From the NCBI GenBank assembly GCA_009917695.1, contig JAACJG010000010.1, positions 1 to 64,000 on the forward strand: a DNA stretch of 64,000 bases. The letters are read 5' to 3'. The position numbers and the translations under genes are program-made. Under the pieces are notes generated by a model. That model made no database searches and was not told the origin of the DNA. It worked only from the letters and a program-made list of their open reading frames with translations. Of this stretch, positions 7,817 through 17,525 are shown piece after piece. This DNA comes from Candidatus Rifleibacterium amylolyticum (GTDB lineage Bacteria > Muiribacteriota > Ozemobacteria > Ozemobacterales > Ozemobacteraceae). Each line of letters opens with the position of its first letter. Positions within the stretch are counted from its first letter, which is position 1.

Positions 7817-10724
7817 AAACCGTGGACAGACAACAATCAATATTGAGCGGCGGATCAGCGCTTCGATAATGCTTGCAATCTGGCTGGCTGTATTCGTTTT
7901 GCCGGTAGCTCTGCTGCAGCTGAGTCTGGATTATCTGTTCAAACTGACGCGACAGGCCAATATGCGTGCAGTTACCGTCAGAATGACCAACGAAATGAAC
8001 CGTTTTCGCAACGACCTTGAAATAGAAAGTTATTTACAGCGGACATGCGAAGAATTTTTTCTGGCTTCGGCTTCGCGGCAGATAGAAAATCCTCTTGCAC
8101 TGGCGGCCTGTTTGCGCACAAAAACCGGTATTTCGGCAGCCGGGGTGATGACCCACACGGCTGATACGCAGACCGTCGATTTCTGGTTCAGCGAGGAACT
8201 CAATGCTCTGGCCAACATGTCGCGCACTCTTGGTCGGCGCTGGTTCGTTTCGGTTAACGAACAGCAGCTTTACCATTTTTACAGCACAGCCGCCAAGGCG
8301 GCAGTCGATGCGATTTTTCGCTTCAGCAACCCTGTTAAGGCGAAAAAAGACGCCGATCTGTTTTTCAGACGCATGTTCTCTCTTATCGCTGAAATCCCGG
8401 TGGTGCCAGGCCGTGTCAGCCGATCGCTTTCGGCAAAACTTGGCGGCCCGGTCTTTTTTTATTACCATCCCTTCCGCGAAATGCGTGCGGGCTTTACCTA
8501 TATAGACGGCGGTTGCCTGCTGATCATACGTGGCCGTGATATTCCCTGGCATCAGGCTGCCCGAGCCGCTGCAAACCGTGGCGCTCCCGGTCTGCAGCGC
8601 AACTTTTCACGATTCTCGCAATCGCTATGGGAACAGCAGACTGCTGTGCAGACGCCGATAACTCGCTTTTTTGAAACTGAACAGGGCTATCATCTGCAGT
8701 CAACCATGTCGCGCGGCAGTATGATCGACTTTGTTCAGGACGGCACCTTGGTGCCGGCTCGGCTGCAGGAGTTTGCCAGGACTATGCCACTTCTTCAGGT
8801 CTCTGTGTCCGAATCACAGTTACAACATCCACTTTTCCAGTATCGCAGCAGTATCAGTTTTATCTGCCGCCTCTTTTTACTGGCTGGCACCATGCTGTTG
8901 ATGAACCTGTATCTGTTCGGCTTCGATTTTAAAGCCGGGATAACCAGTAAAGTTGTTGCCGGCACCGCATTTATTCTGGTTCTGCCCTTTATATTGCTGG
9001 CTTCTGGTTTTATCAGCTGGAATCAGATCAACCAGGTGAGCGGGCGTTACCGTCTCGAGTTGCAGCAGCACCAGTTGTTCACCGATTTCACCGAGGGATT
9101 GGCTGATTATATGCTCGATCTACAGCGCTCAACCTGCGATCTTGCCCAAGAAATCGAGGAAAACCTGGACTGTGGCCAGGATGAAAAACTGCGCGCCATC
9201 TTTGCCCGCCATCTCAGGCAGAATCCGGTTACCGCCGAACTCAGGCTCGACCGCAAGTTTTCCGAGGGGCTGTACATAAGTTCGCCTTTCCTGCCAGACA
9301 GCATAAACAAAGGTGAAGAATCGAGCATGCGGCTTTTTGCTGCGACGATAATGCATGGATTCGACGATGCCGGCGTGCTCAGTAATGTGAGTTCCACCGG
9401 TGAAGAAGAGAGCTTTACAAGCATGAATGCCAGTTTTATCAACAAGGTGGTAAACCGGTGTGGTGGAGTTTACAAGTTTGCAGCTTTCGGCAGCGACAAG
9501 CGATTTTCGTCGGTATATTTCAATTTTCCTGGAAAAAACAGTATAAGCGGCATTCTTACAGCAGTTTTCGACCGCGACACACTGCTGGCTAATTTTGTCC
9601 GTAAGCACATAATGGGTGAAACCGCTATGCGTCAACGCTTTTTCATCATGCGTGAAGATTCAGGACTTCCCCGCTTTTATGATCTTGCCGATAACCGTGA
9701 AGTTTCAGATGCGCGCTTGCTCGAACAACTCAAACTTGCTTCGATTTCTGGTCATAACCTCTACGAAACACCAGCAGACGGCTTGACTCAGATTTTTTCG
9801 ATGATCGACATGTCTTTGTTCATGATGGTCCAGGGAAAAGGTGTGGTTGGTGAACGAGTAAAGGCTGGCTATCTGCTGCTTTTACCGCTTTACGGTCTTT
9901 TGTTGATGCTGCTGATTCTGCTGGTTTTCAAACTCATCTACCTGCGGCCGATCGAAGAATTCATAAGGGTAACCGAGTCTGTGGCGGCCGGTGACTACCA
10001 GCAGCGAGTCGATCTGAACGGAGCTGACGAGTTTGGTGAACTCAAGGTGGCATTTGACGAAATGGTTGCCGGGCTCGAGCAACGTCGATGCCTTTCTCAC
10101 TTTCTGTCGAGTGAAGCCATGCGGGCGGTCGAAGACGATTCAGACGAAAGCATGGCGCCGGGTGGCGTGCGCATCGAGGCCAGCATTGCCTTTGTGAAGC
10201 TGCACGATCTGCACGGGAAGGCCCGTACTCCAGAGTCCGTGTTCAAGGCTCTGGGCAGTTTTATCGACGCGGCCGACCGCTCTGCCATGCGGCATGGCGG
10301 TGTCGTCGATAAGCTTGTCGAAGATACTCTGATGCTGGTTTTTCGCAGCAGCGTTAACAGCAAAGACCATGCCTTTTCGTCTGTCAGCGCTATTTTAGAT
10401 CTGGTAGTAAGCATGCGCAAACGCGGCTTTCAGCTTCAAGGTGCTATTGCCAGTGGTTCTGTCGTTTCCGGCCGCATCGGTTCACGTCTCGGCAAACTCG
10501 ATTTCACCGTAATCGGTGACACAGTTAATCTGGCTGCCCGTCTCAAAGCCGAGGCGCACAGAACGACGCAGACCGGCATCATCGTCGCGCCCTCGACGAT
10601 TCGCCTGTTGCGCGGCCGCGCCCGCGTCAGCTTCATCGCCCGCACCGAAATAAAAGGCAAAAGCCGCGAATACCCGCTTTATGAGCTCACCGCCCTGCGT
10701 CAGCCATGCGCTTATTCGCCGTGA
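7809..10724 (+). CDS. Membrane class III cyclase, substrate-binding (C2-like) subunit B1
   Basis: A 971-residue protein with the same plan as its upstream neighbour: TM1 about 20-42, TM2 about 350-372, TM3 about 380-403, TM4 about 686-710, HAMP to about 765 and a cyclase domain at about 785-950. The first metal Asp is replaced by Lys (K797 in AFVKLH), and the GD motif reads ED (D839). The adenine Lys (K835), Thr (T900) and NxxxR (N907, R911 in VNLAAR) are intact. It therefore carries the residues that the A1 subunit lacks, and an active site would form only between the two. The start at 7809 was preferred over 7794 because AGGAG (7799-7803) lies 5 bases before it. It shares ATGGCTGA with the end of A1. 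Paralogue at 13893. Confidence 0.9.
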   Translation: MAENRGQTTINIERRISASIMLAIWLAVFVLPVALLQLSLDYLFKLTRQANMRAVTVRMTNEMNRFRNDLEIESYLQRTCEEFFLASASRQIENPLALAACLRTKTGISAAGVMTHTADTQTVDFWFSEELNALANMSRTLGRRWFVSVNEQQLYHFYSTAAKAAVDAIFRFSNPVKAKKDADLFFRRMFSLIAEIPVVPGRVSRSLSAKLGGPVFFYYHPFREMRAGFTYIDGGCLLIIRGRDIPWHQAARAAANRGAPGLQRNFSRFSQSLWEQQTAVQTPITRFFETEQGYHLQSTMSRGSMIDFVQDGTLVPARLQEFARTMPLLQVSVSESQLQHPLFQYRSSISFICRLFLLAGTMLLMNLYLFGFDFKAGITSKVVAGTAFILVLPFILLASGFISWNQINQVSGRYRLELQQHQLFTDFTEGLADYMLDLQRSTCDLAQEIEENLDCGQDEKLRAIFARHLRQNPVTAELRLDRKFSEGLYISSPFLPDSINKGEESSMRLFAATIMHGFDDAGVLSNVSSTGEEESFTSMNASFINKVVNRCGGVYKFAAFGSDKRFSSVYFNFPGKNSISGILTAVFDRDTLLANFVRKHIMGETAMRQRFFIMREDSGLPRFYDLADNREVSDARLLEQLKLASISGHNLYETPADGLTQIFSMIDMSLFMMVQGKGVVGERVKAGYLLLLPLYGLLLMLLILLVFKLIYLRPIEEFIRVTESVAAGDYQQRVDLNGADEFGELKVAFDEMVAGLEQRRCLSHFLSSEAMRAVEDDSDESMAPGGVRIEASIAFVKLHDLHGKARTPESVFKALGSFIDAADRSAMRHGGVVDKLVEDTLMLVFRSSVNSKDHAFSSVSAILDLVVSMRKRGFQLQGAIASGSVVSGRIGSRLGKLDFTVIGDTVNLAARLKAEAHRTTQTGIIVAPSTIRLLRGRARVSFIARTEIKGKSREYPLYELTALRQPCAYSP

Positions 10725-10730
10725 GCCCTC

Positions 10731-10868
10731 CATAAGCAGAGAGTCACAGATTGAATTCTTGAACTCTTATGTGACAGCCGGCCAGCCCTCTGTTAAGATT
10801 GAATGTGGGTTTTATCTGTCATTGCGACTGCGAGGCCAGGCCGAAGCAGGAAGCAATCTCATAGACAG
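10731..10868. repeat. Incomplete MITE-like repeats between the two cyclase pairs
   Basis: A mini-element of about 45 bases (ACAGATTGAATTCTTGAACTC...TGTGACAG) nearly identical to one at 48862-48900 is followed by the left end and half of the inner palindrome (CATTGCGACTGCGAGG...GAAGCAATCTC) of the larger repeat. The right half is missing. The remaining gap to 10948 is AT-rich (TAATCTTTTAATC) and probably contains the promoter of the second pair, but no clear -35/-10 pair stands out. Confidence 0.7.
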
Positions 10869-10948
10869 TCAGAATAATCTGCGATAATCTTTTAATCTGC
10901 GGATAACTCTTCAAAAACCATAAAATCAGTCGATAAAGGCTGATAAGA

Positions 10949-13900
10949 ATGACTACAGACGGTATCGGTGACAGAACTCTGCGACTGCTTATCGCAGTCA
11001 TTTTTGCCGTTCTCGTTTTTCTGCCGCTGCTTTTTGTCAGCCACGACCTGAATAATCTGGCAGCTCTTAGATACAATCAGGAACTTGAAGACGCCAGATT
11101 GAAACTGATCGACGAAGTCAACTCATGCAAAGATGAGCTGGTGCCGAGGCTTTACATCGAAAAGCTGGCCAAAGCCGGCGATGCCCATATCGGGCTGGTG
11201 TCTGAAACGGCCGACAAACCGGTTTTTCAGAAAAATGTCGATCCGCAGCTGATCACTGCCTCCACCAACGCTCAACTGCGCTCGTTTTACCAGCAACAAG
11301 CCGGTCTTGAACCGCTGATTCAGGTCGCTTTTGCCGTAGACTGCCGGCAGATCTGGTCGTGGTACAGCCCGCAAATGCCGGCATTGTCAGTTCAGGAACG
11401 CGAAATCATCGATTTAACTCTGGCGCATTACGCTGCCGACAAAGATCTGTGCGAACCGGTCATGCAAAGCGACCCGCTCGCTTTGAATAATTATTACAGA
11501 ACACTACAGATCGCTAAAAGAAACTATAGCGGCATTTCAACTGCCATGCAGGCCACTTTATACCAGCATTTTTCCGATTTGTCGTTTACGCAAAACAATC
11601 AGGGAGTCTGTTACGAAATGGCCGCGAATCGCTTTGGATCGCGCAATCTCTATTGCTATTACCGGGCGATCAAAGACGGCAAATCGTTTTATGGCGGATA
11701 TTTTGTAATTTTTGCCAGTGCCGGCCTCAAAAGCAGCGATATTCTCGAAGCCGCTAAAAAACCTTCCAGCAAAGACTTTCAGAGAAGCTTTTCCGCAGAA
11801 TCTTCCTTTCAACTGAACTGCATCGAACAGGACGGTGACAAGCTGCAACTGACAAGTCTGTTGCCGACTGAACTTGCCGGCTTTAACCGGGTCACCGGAA
11901 GTTTATCGGCATTGCCGCGCTATCTTACAGTTTCCCTTTCCATCCGTGATATTAATCAGGTTTATCGGAAAAGCCTTCTGCAGATCGCTGCTGTTGGCCG
12001 AATGACTGCCCTTGCCACCTTTCTGCTGATGACGTATTTCGTGCTGTTTGGATTTCCGGGAATTTTGCGCCTGCGCCTGCGCATGCTGACGGTAATAGCT
12101 CTTGTTCTGCTTATTCCTTACTTTCTGCTTGGCTATTTCTGTCTTGGACTGCTCAACAGCATACAAAACCTTGAAAAACATGAGCTCAAAGCTGAAGGCG
12201 AAAGTTTGATGTATCGCGTCAGGAATTACTTTATCGACCAGAAACTGCAGATGGTGCTGCACATGCTCAAGAGCAAGCACCGTCTGGCGCATGCCATGCA
12301 GCGCAGCGGTGATGAAATATTACAGATGAATGTGCACGATGTTCTTAACGCCGGTAGTTTTGCTGATATGACTTTCTTTCGAGATGATGGCACTGCAAGA
12401 AACTTTAGAGACCGTGACGTTGCCAATAGCAAAATCGCTATGATCGACAGCCTCCTGTCAGTAAAATATCTCGATAATCTTGGGGTGTTACAGCGGCAGG
12501 AACCCCGAGTTAAAAAGCTGCTCGAACAGGTAGTGCTGGCCGATGGCTTTATCTCTACACTCAAGCGTGATTACTACGAGCACTACATAATGCAGAACGA
12601 GGCGGTCGAGTCGGCTGATGTCAGAAAGGTCGACAACTTTGCCCGCATGATTTATTACCTGATTCCAGATGCTGCTCAGGCTGGTTTGCCGGTGCGCGCC
12701 ATGGCGATGACCAATATTTCGAATTCCGGTTATATGATGATAAATCCTCAGAACTTCACTCCCGAAATTTACTCTGAAACGACCGGCCGGGCTCGTCATC
12801 ATTTTGCTCTCGGCCAGCGTCGTATCGATGACACGGTTCTTCGCTGGTGGCCAGAATATCTCAGCCCTGATTCTCGGCTCAGGCAGTTGCTCGATAATGC
12901 TTTGACCCGCCGTTCGAATGGCTTCAGAGTGAGATCGCAGAACGGTCGCCTTGAATTCGAACACTATCGCTTCGAAAAGGATCAGCCGGTAGTAATCAGT
13001 GGAGTTTCTCAGAGTATGCCAGATCTCATGCTGCATCTTCTGGTCAGAAGCTTTCCTCTGCTGATGTTTGCGCTGGTTTTTCTCAGTCTGTTTCTGTTTG
13101 CCGATGTTCTTGCTGTTTTATTTATCGTTCCGGTCAAAGGATTTCAGCAGGCTGCCGCTCAGATCGGCCGTGGAAACCTGCAGACACGTGTCGAAATCGC
13201 CAGAACCGATGAGTTTGCATTACTTGCAGATTCTTTCAACCGTATGGGTACCGGGTTACAACAGCGCGAAAAAATTCGGCGCTTCGTTTCCGAAGATCTT
13301 TATCAGCAGCTTGGCCAGCGAACGGTCGCGGAAACCCCCAGGCTTGAACGTGTCAGCATGCTGGCCAGTGATATTCGAGGTTTCACCAGCCTCAGCGAAA
13401 AAACTGATCCACAGCTGGTCGTCAGTCTTCTCAACGATTATTTCACCGAGATGGAAGCGGCAATCACTTCATGTGGCGGCTTTGTCGAGCGCCTGGTCGG
13501 CGATGCAGTGGTTGCGGTCTTTTATCATGCCGAAGGGCGCAGCTGCGAACAGCAGGCGGTGCTGGCGGCCTGGCAGATGCGGGCCCGCCTGGCGCAGCTC
13601 AATGCCCGTCGTGCTGTCGCCGGCCTTTTTACGGTTGATAACGGAATAGGTATCGCCAGCGGTCGAGTGTTTGCCGGCATCGCCGGGGCAAAATCCGGTC
13701 GCCGCATTTATTCAGTAATTGGTGAGGTTGTGCAGCTTGCCGAAGAAATCGAGAGCCTGACCCGCACTGTTCCTTCACGTATTCTGTTGTGCTCTGCTAC
13801 TGCAGCCAGACTCGACGAACGCTACAAACTTTCCGAAGTCTCGGGGCCGACCGGCGTCAGAGCTTTCGCCCTGGTAGCCTGTGAGGTCGCCGATGTCTGA
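10949..13900 (+). CDS. Membrane class III cyclase, metal-binding (C1-like) subunit A2
   Basis: A 983-residue paralogue of the gene at 4877 with the same order: one N-terminal TM, extracytoplasmic region, two TMs around residues 350-405, second extracytoplasmic region, TM4 about 695-718, HAMP and C-terminal cyclase domain. Many segments are near-identical to A1, such as FGFPG and SLLNDYFTEMEA. Both metal aspartates are kept (D808, D852). The Lys position is Arg (R848), and NxxxR is Q929/E933 in GEVVQLAEE, so the catalytic Asn and Arg are gone by different substitutions than in A1. The loss is therefore constrained in A-type proteins, not a single accident. Start ATG follows a weak GGCTGATAAG leader. 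It overlaps the next gene by ATGTCTGA. Confidence 0.9.
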   Translation: MTTDGIGDRTLRLLIAVIFAVLVFLPLLFVSHDLNNLAALRYNQELEDARLKLIDEVNSCKDELVPRLYIEKLAKAGDAHIGLVSETADKPVFQKNVDPQLITASTNAQLRSFYQQQAGLEPLIQVAFAVDCRQIWSWYSPQMPALSVQEREIIDLTLAHYAADKDLCEPVMQSDPLALNNYYRTLQIAKRNYSGISTAMQATLYQHFSDLSFTQNNQGVCYEMAANRFGSRNLYCYYRAIKDGKSFYGGYFVIFASAGLKSSDILEAAKKPSSKDFQRSFSAESSFQLNCIEQDGDKLQLTSLLPTELAGFNRVTGSLSALPRYLTVSLSIRDINQVYRKSLLQIAAVGRMTALATFLLMTYFVLFGFPGILRLRLRMLTVIALVLLIPYFLLGYFCLGLLNSIQNLEKHELKAEGESLMYRVRNYFIDQKLQMVLHMLKSKHRLAHAMQRSGDEILQMNVHDVLNAGSFADMTFFRDDGTARNFRDRDVANSKIAMIDSLLSVKYLDNLGVLQRQEPRVKKLLEQVVLADGFISTLKRDYYEHYIMQNEAVESADVRKVDNFARMIYYLIPDAAQAGLPVRAMAMTNISNSGYMMINPQNFTPEIYSETTGRARHHFALGQRRIDDTVLRWWPEYLSPDSRLRQLLDNALTRRSNGFRVRSQNGRLEFEHYRFEKDQPVVISGVSQSMPDLMLHLLVRSFPLLMFALVFLSLFLFADVLAVLFIVPVKGFQQAAAQIGRGNLQTRVEIARTDEFALLADSFNRMGTGLQQREKIRRFVSEDLYQQLGQRTVAETPRLERVSMLASDIRGFTSLSEKTDPQLVVSLLNDYFTEMEAAITSCGGFVERLVGDAVVAVFYHAEGRSCEQQAVLAAWQMRARLAQLNARRAVAGLFTVDNGIGIASGRVFAGIAGAKSGRRIYSVIGEVVQLAEEIESLTRTVPSRILLCSATAARLDERYKLSEVSGPTGVRAFALVACEVADV

Positions 13901-16799
13901 ACGAAATATAACGATTCGGCGCGAGATCAGCGCTTTTGTGCTCTTTTCTGTCTGGATTATGGTATTCGTGTTGCCGGCATTTCTGGTGAATTTCAGTCTG
14001 CAATATCTTTTCGATATGACGCAGTCTGCCAACCGGCGCGCATTCAGCAGCGCCATGACCAACGACATGGAAAGCTTCAAGAGCGATCTTGATACTGCCA
14101 GCTGCCTGCAGAAGCGAATCGAGAGCTGTTTTGGCAAACTCACAATCCCGCCTGATTTTGCCAGTCCACAGGATTTTGCCGAGCTGCTGGCCAGAGAAAG
14201 TGGTATAAGACCGGTTGGAATCGTAGCGCATGGCACTGATACTGTAGATATATCTGTATATTTTGCCGAACGTTTCGCCGACAGATTTCGCAATCTTTCG
14301 CGTAATCTCATGCGTCGTTATCTGGTTACATTGAATCAGCAGTATCAGTATGCCTGTCACACAGATGAGAACGCTTCTCTGATCGAGGGTCTGTTTCGTT
14401 TTGTCGAACCGCAGAAGGCGAAAAAAGACTCTGATATGTTTCTGCGTCGGGTATTTGGCTTGATTACTGAAGCGGCAATTCTGCCCGGTCGTGTTTCCAG
14501 ATCGGTTTCTGCGGCATTTGCCGGCCCTCTTTATTTATATTACCAGCCATTTTTTTCAGACCAGTCCGGTATGCGCAGGATTAAGGGTGGTTTTCTGCTG
14601 ATCTTTTCCGGCGCTGATATTCCCTGGAATCTTGTGGCAGCAGATGCCATCGCTGCACCAACTTCAGGTTTGCAGAGAGCCCTTGCCATTTCCAGAACTT
14701 CATACTGGGAAATCAACAGCAACAATCACGACATAGTTACGCGCTTTCAAGAAGACGAAGAGGGTTTTCATCTCTTGTCCACCATCTCTCAGACAGCAAT
14801 TGTCGATCTGATACAGGGTGGCACTTTCATGACGAAAAACATTCGGCAGGTACTTCAGAAAATGCCTCTGTTAAAGGTTTCGGTGCCCTGGTCTGCTTTG
14901 CAGCATCCGCTATCGAGATGGTCTAAACATATCGTTTTTGGCTGCCGCATTTTTGCCATGCTTGGCGCGCTGTTTCTGCTGAATTTTTTCTTTTTTGGCG
15001 TTGAATTCAAAGCCGGCATAGCCAGCAAAGTCGTTACCGGAACTGCTTTTATTCTTCTTTTACCGGTTATTCTGCTGTTCGTGGGTTTTCTGACCTGGCA
15101 TCAATATGGCCGGATATATGCCTGGTACGCCGCCGAAATCCAGCAGCAGAGATTATTTGACGACTTCAATGAAAAGCTGGCTGCGTATCAGCAGGAACTG
15201 CAGCAGAAATCTTTTGACGTTGCCAGCTCGGTTGCAGAGCTTGTCGCAACTGGCAGATACGATGATGTCAGAGAGTGTCTCAGGCAACAACTGGATAGTT
15301 CACTGGCTTCTGAAATTGCTCTGGATCTGCCGGGTGGCCGGGCTGTCAAGGTTGAATCGACAAGCCGCCGAAGCGCGGCATTTGCCGAGGAAGATTCAAA
15401 CCGTCGACTGAGCAGTATCGCGGTTTTCAGTGCATTTAATGATAATGGAATTTTTACCAAAATCACTCATGATAAAAGCGAGCAGGATATCACTGCCATA
15501 GATTCGCGTTTTATTAACGATGTAATCAGCCGTTGGGGCAGATTTTATCAGCTGTTTCGCTTTCATACCGGCAGTCGCTTTTCTTCTATTTACCTGCATA
15601 AACCGGGTCGCAACGATCCGATGGCATTGCTCACCATTAAATACAGCGACGAGCATCTTCTGCGGGCTCTGGTCAGCCGCTATCTCCGCGAATCAGACCG
15701 CGCCCATGACGTTTACGCCCGCTATTACATAATTCGTGATGACGCCGGGGTAAAACGCTATTTTTCTCTTGCCGACAATAGCGAACTGACTGACCCGGAA
15801 ATGATTGGGCGATTCAATCTGGCGGCGGCTTCAGGCCAGTATTCAGTTCGTCAGAATAGCCGTGATCTGCTGCAGATTTTTGCCATGAGTGATTATCCGC
15901 TGATTCTGCTGACCCGCATCGATGCCGTTGCCGGGCAACACGGCAGTCTGTACATTGTCGCAGTTATCCTGCTTTACGCTATGCTGTTGCTGTTGTTCGT
16001 GTTTCTGGTTTTCATACTCATCTATCTGCGGCCTATTCGCGAATTCATCAGGGTAACCGAAAAGGTGGCGGCCGGCGATTATCAGTGCCAGGTCGATCTC
16101 GACCAGACCGACGAATTCGGCGATCTCAAGCAGACCTTCGATACCATGATTCATGGTCTCGAACAGCGGCGTCGCCTGACGCAGTTCGTTTCGAGCGAAG
16201 TTATCAAAGCAGTCGAATCAGATTCAGAAGAGAGCATGGCAGTCGGCGGTGAGCGTGTCGAGGCAACAGTTGCCTTCGTTCAACTCGCCATGCTGCAGCA
16301 TCTCAAAAGCGAAGCCTCGCCCGAAGAAATCTTCGCAACCCTTGGCGACTTTATCGCTGCTGCCGATATCGCAGCCAGCCAGCACGGTGGTGTTGTCGAC
16401 AAACTCGTCGAAGACACACTTATGCTGGTTTTCAGAGCTGACCCGGCCCGGTCCGAGCACGCTCTCGCCGCCAGTGCTGCCGTTCTCGATCTCGAAAGCC
16501 AGATGCGCGAACGCGGTTTACGCATCTGCGCCGGCATCGCCAGCGGTCAGGTCGTTTCCGGCCGCATTGGTTCACGGCTTGGTAAGCTTGACCTTACGGT
16601 TATCGGCGACCCGGTCAACCTCGCCGCCCGCCTCAAAGCTCAGGCTAAAAAAGCAGCCAATACAGGCATCATCATCGCACCCGGCGCCATTCGCATTCTA
16701 AAAGGCCGCGCCCGCGTCACTTTCATCGAGCGCACCGAACTCAAAGGCAAAAGCCGTGAATACCCACTCTACGAGCTCGTCGCCCTGCGCCCCGCCTGA
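13893..16799 (+). CDS. Membrane class III cyclase, substrate-binding (C2-like) subunit B2
   Basis: A 968-residue paralogue of the gene at 7809 with four TM segments, HAMP and a cyclase domain. The first metal Asp is Gln (Q797 in AFVQLA) and the second region reads VED (D841). The Lys (K837), Thr (T902) and NxxxR (N909, R913) are intact. It complements the A2 subunit exactly as B1 complements A1. ATG at 13893 was chosen over GTG at 13881 because TGAGG lies about 6 bases upstream and because it reproduces the 8-base start/stop overlap of the first pair. The gene ends 24 bases before a convergent Uma2 gene, with no obvious terminator between. Confidence 0.9.
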   Translation: MSERNITIRREISAFVLFSVWIMVFVLPAFLVNFSLQYLFDMTQSANRRAFSSAMTNDMESFKSDLDTASCLQKRIESCFGKLTIPPDFASPQDFAELLARESGIRPVGIVAHGTDTVDISVYFAERFADRFRNLSRNLMRRYLVTLNQQYQYACHTDENASLIEGLFRFVEPQKAKKDSDMFLRRVFGLITEAAILPGRVSRSVSAAFAGPLYLYYQPFFSDQSGMRRIKGGFLLIFSGADIPWNLVAADAIAAPTSGLQRALAISRTSYWEINSNNHDIVTRFQEDEEGFHLLSTISQTAIVDLIQGGTFMTKNIRQVLQKMPLLKVSVPWSALQHPLSRWSKHIVFGCRIFAMLGALFLLNFFFFGVEFKAGIASKVVTGTAFILLLPVILLFVGFLTWHQYGRIYAWYAAEIQQQRLFDDFNEKLAAYQQELQQKSFDVASSVAELVATGRYDDVRECLRQQLDSSLASEIALDLPGGRAVKVESTSRRSAAFAEEDSNRRLSSIAVFSAFNDNGIFTKITHDKSEQDITAIDSRFINDVISRWGRFYQLFRFHTGSRFSSIYLHKPGRNDPMALLTIKYSDEHLLRALVSRYLRESDRAHDVYARYYIIRDDAGVKRYFSLADNSELTDPEMIGRFNLAAASGQYSVRQNSRDLLQIFAMSDYPLILLTRIDAVAGQHGSLYIVAVILLYAMLLLLFVFLVFILIYLRPIREFIRVTEKVAAGDYQCQVDLDQTDEFGDLKQTFDTMIHGLEQRRRLTQFVSSEVIKAVESDSEESMAVGGERVEATVAFVQLAMLQHLKSEASPEEIFATLGDFIAAADIAASQHGGVVDKLVEDTLMLVFRADPARSEHALAASAAVLDLESQMRERGLRICAGIASGQVVSGRIGSRLGKLDLTVIGDPVNLAARLKAQAKKAANTGIIIAPGAIRILKGRARVTFIERTELKGKSREYPLYELVALRPA

Positions 16800-16823
16800 T
16801 CGTTTCAATGATTTAAGACACTC

Positions 16824-17450
16824 TCACCCATACTTCGGCGGTGGTGGTGATTTTACCCGTTTAACTTTTGGCAGGGGCGGAAACAGCCGGCGGCAGTCGA
16901 CGCTCAAGCCGGCAAACTGCGCGATCGCAATTTCTGCTGTGTCGTCATAAATCTCCTCGCGTTCGAAGCGGCCGTCTTTGCCGAGTTTGTTCACCCTGAT
17001 CAGGCGTTCGAGCGGGCTTATCAGCCAGAATTCCTTGACGCCGGCCTGCTCGTAGACCCGGCGCTTGATGATGTTGTCTTTCGACGAAGTTGATGGCGAA
17101 ATGATCTCGACCACCAGGTCCGGCGCGCCGACGATGCCGCGCTCTTCGATCTTCTTGGGGTCGCAGACGACCATGATATCAGGCTGTACTACTGTAAACA
17201 CTTCGTCTGATCTGCTGGCATTTTTTGCCAGCAGCACGTCTAGAGGTGCAACGAAAACTTCGCATGGCTTGTTATCAAAAAAATTAGACATCTGCCTGCT
17301 AAGTTCGGTCACAATTCTCTGATGTAAAACACCAGGCGAAGTCATATCGAACACTTCACCGTCGATTATCTCGTAACGATTGTCGTCATCCCAGGTCAGA
17401 TAGTCCGCATAAGAATAGCGCTGCTGCTTTTTTTTGGACGATCCCGCCAT
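16824..17450 (-). CDS. Uma2 family (DUF820) restriction-endonuclease-fold protein, copy 1
   Basis: A 208-residue PD-(D/E)XK-fold protein of the Uma2 family. The core is visible as PDLVVEIISPSTSSKD, a Lys about 19 residues after the Asp, and GVKEFWL. Its cellular role is not established; such genes occur in many copies in cyanobacteria and other phyla. The C-terminus is a basic, proline-rich tail ending in PPPPKYG, shared with the two other copies in this window. Start at 17450 was chosen because GGAGG lies 5-6 bases before it; the longer frame adds only MRAEVF. It is downstream of a RelE-like toxin pair on the same strand. Confidence 0.85.
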   Translation of the reverse strand: MAGSSKKKQQRYSYADYLTWDDDNRYEIIDGEVFDMTSPGVLHQRIVTELSRQMSNFFDNKPCEVFVAPLDVLLAKNASRSDEVFTVVQPDIMVVCDPKKIEERGIVGAPDLVVEIISPSTSSKDNIIKRRVYEQAGVKEFWLISPLERLIRVNKLGKDGRFEREEIYDDTAEIAIAQFAGLSVDCRRLFPPLPKVKRVKSPPPPKYG

Positions 17451-17525
17451 AAAAACCTCCGCCCGCATTTTCCCTATTATACAATGCCCCGCACAGAGAC
17501 ACCAAGCCGCAAAGAGGCCGCCCGT

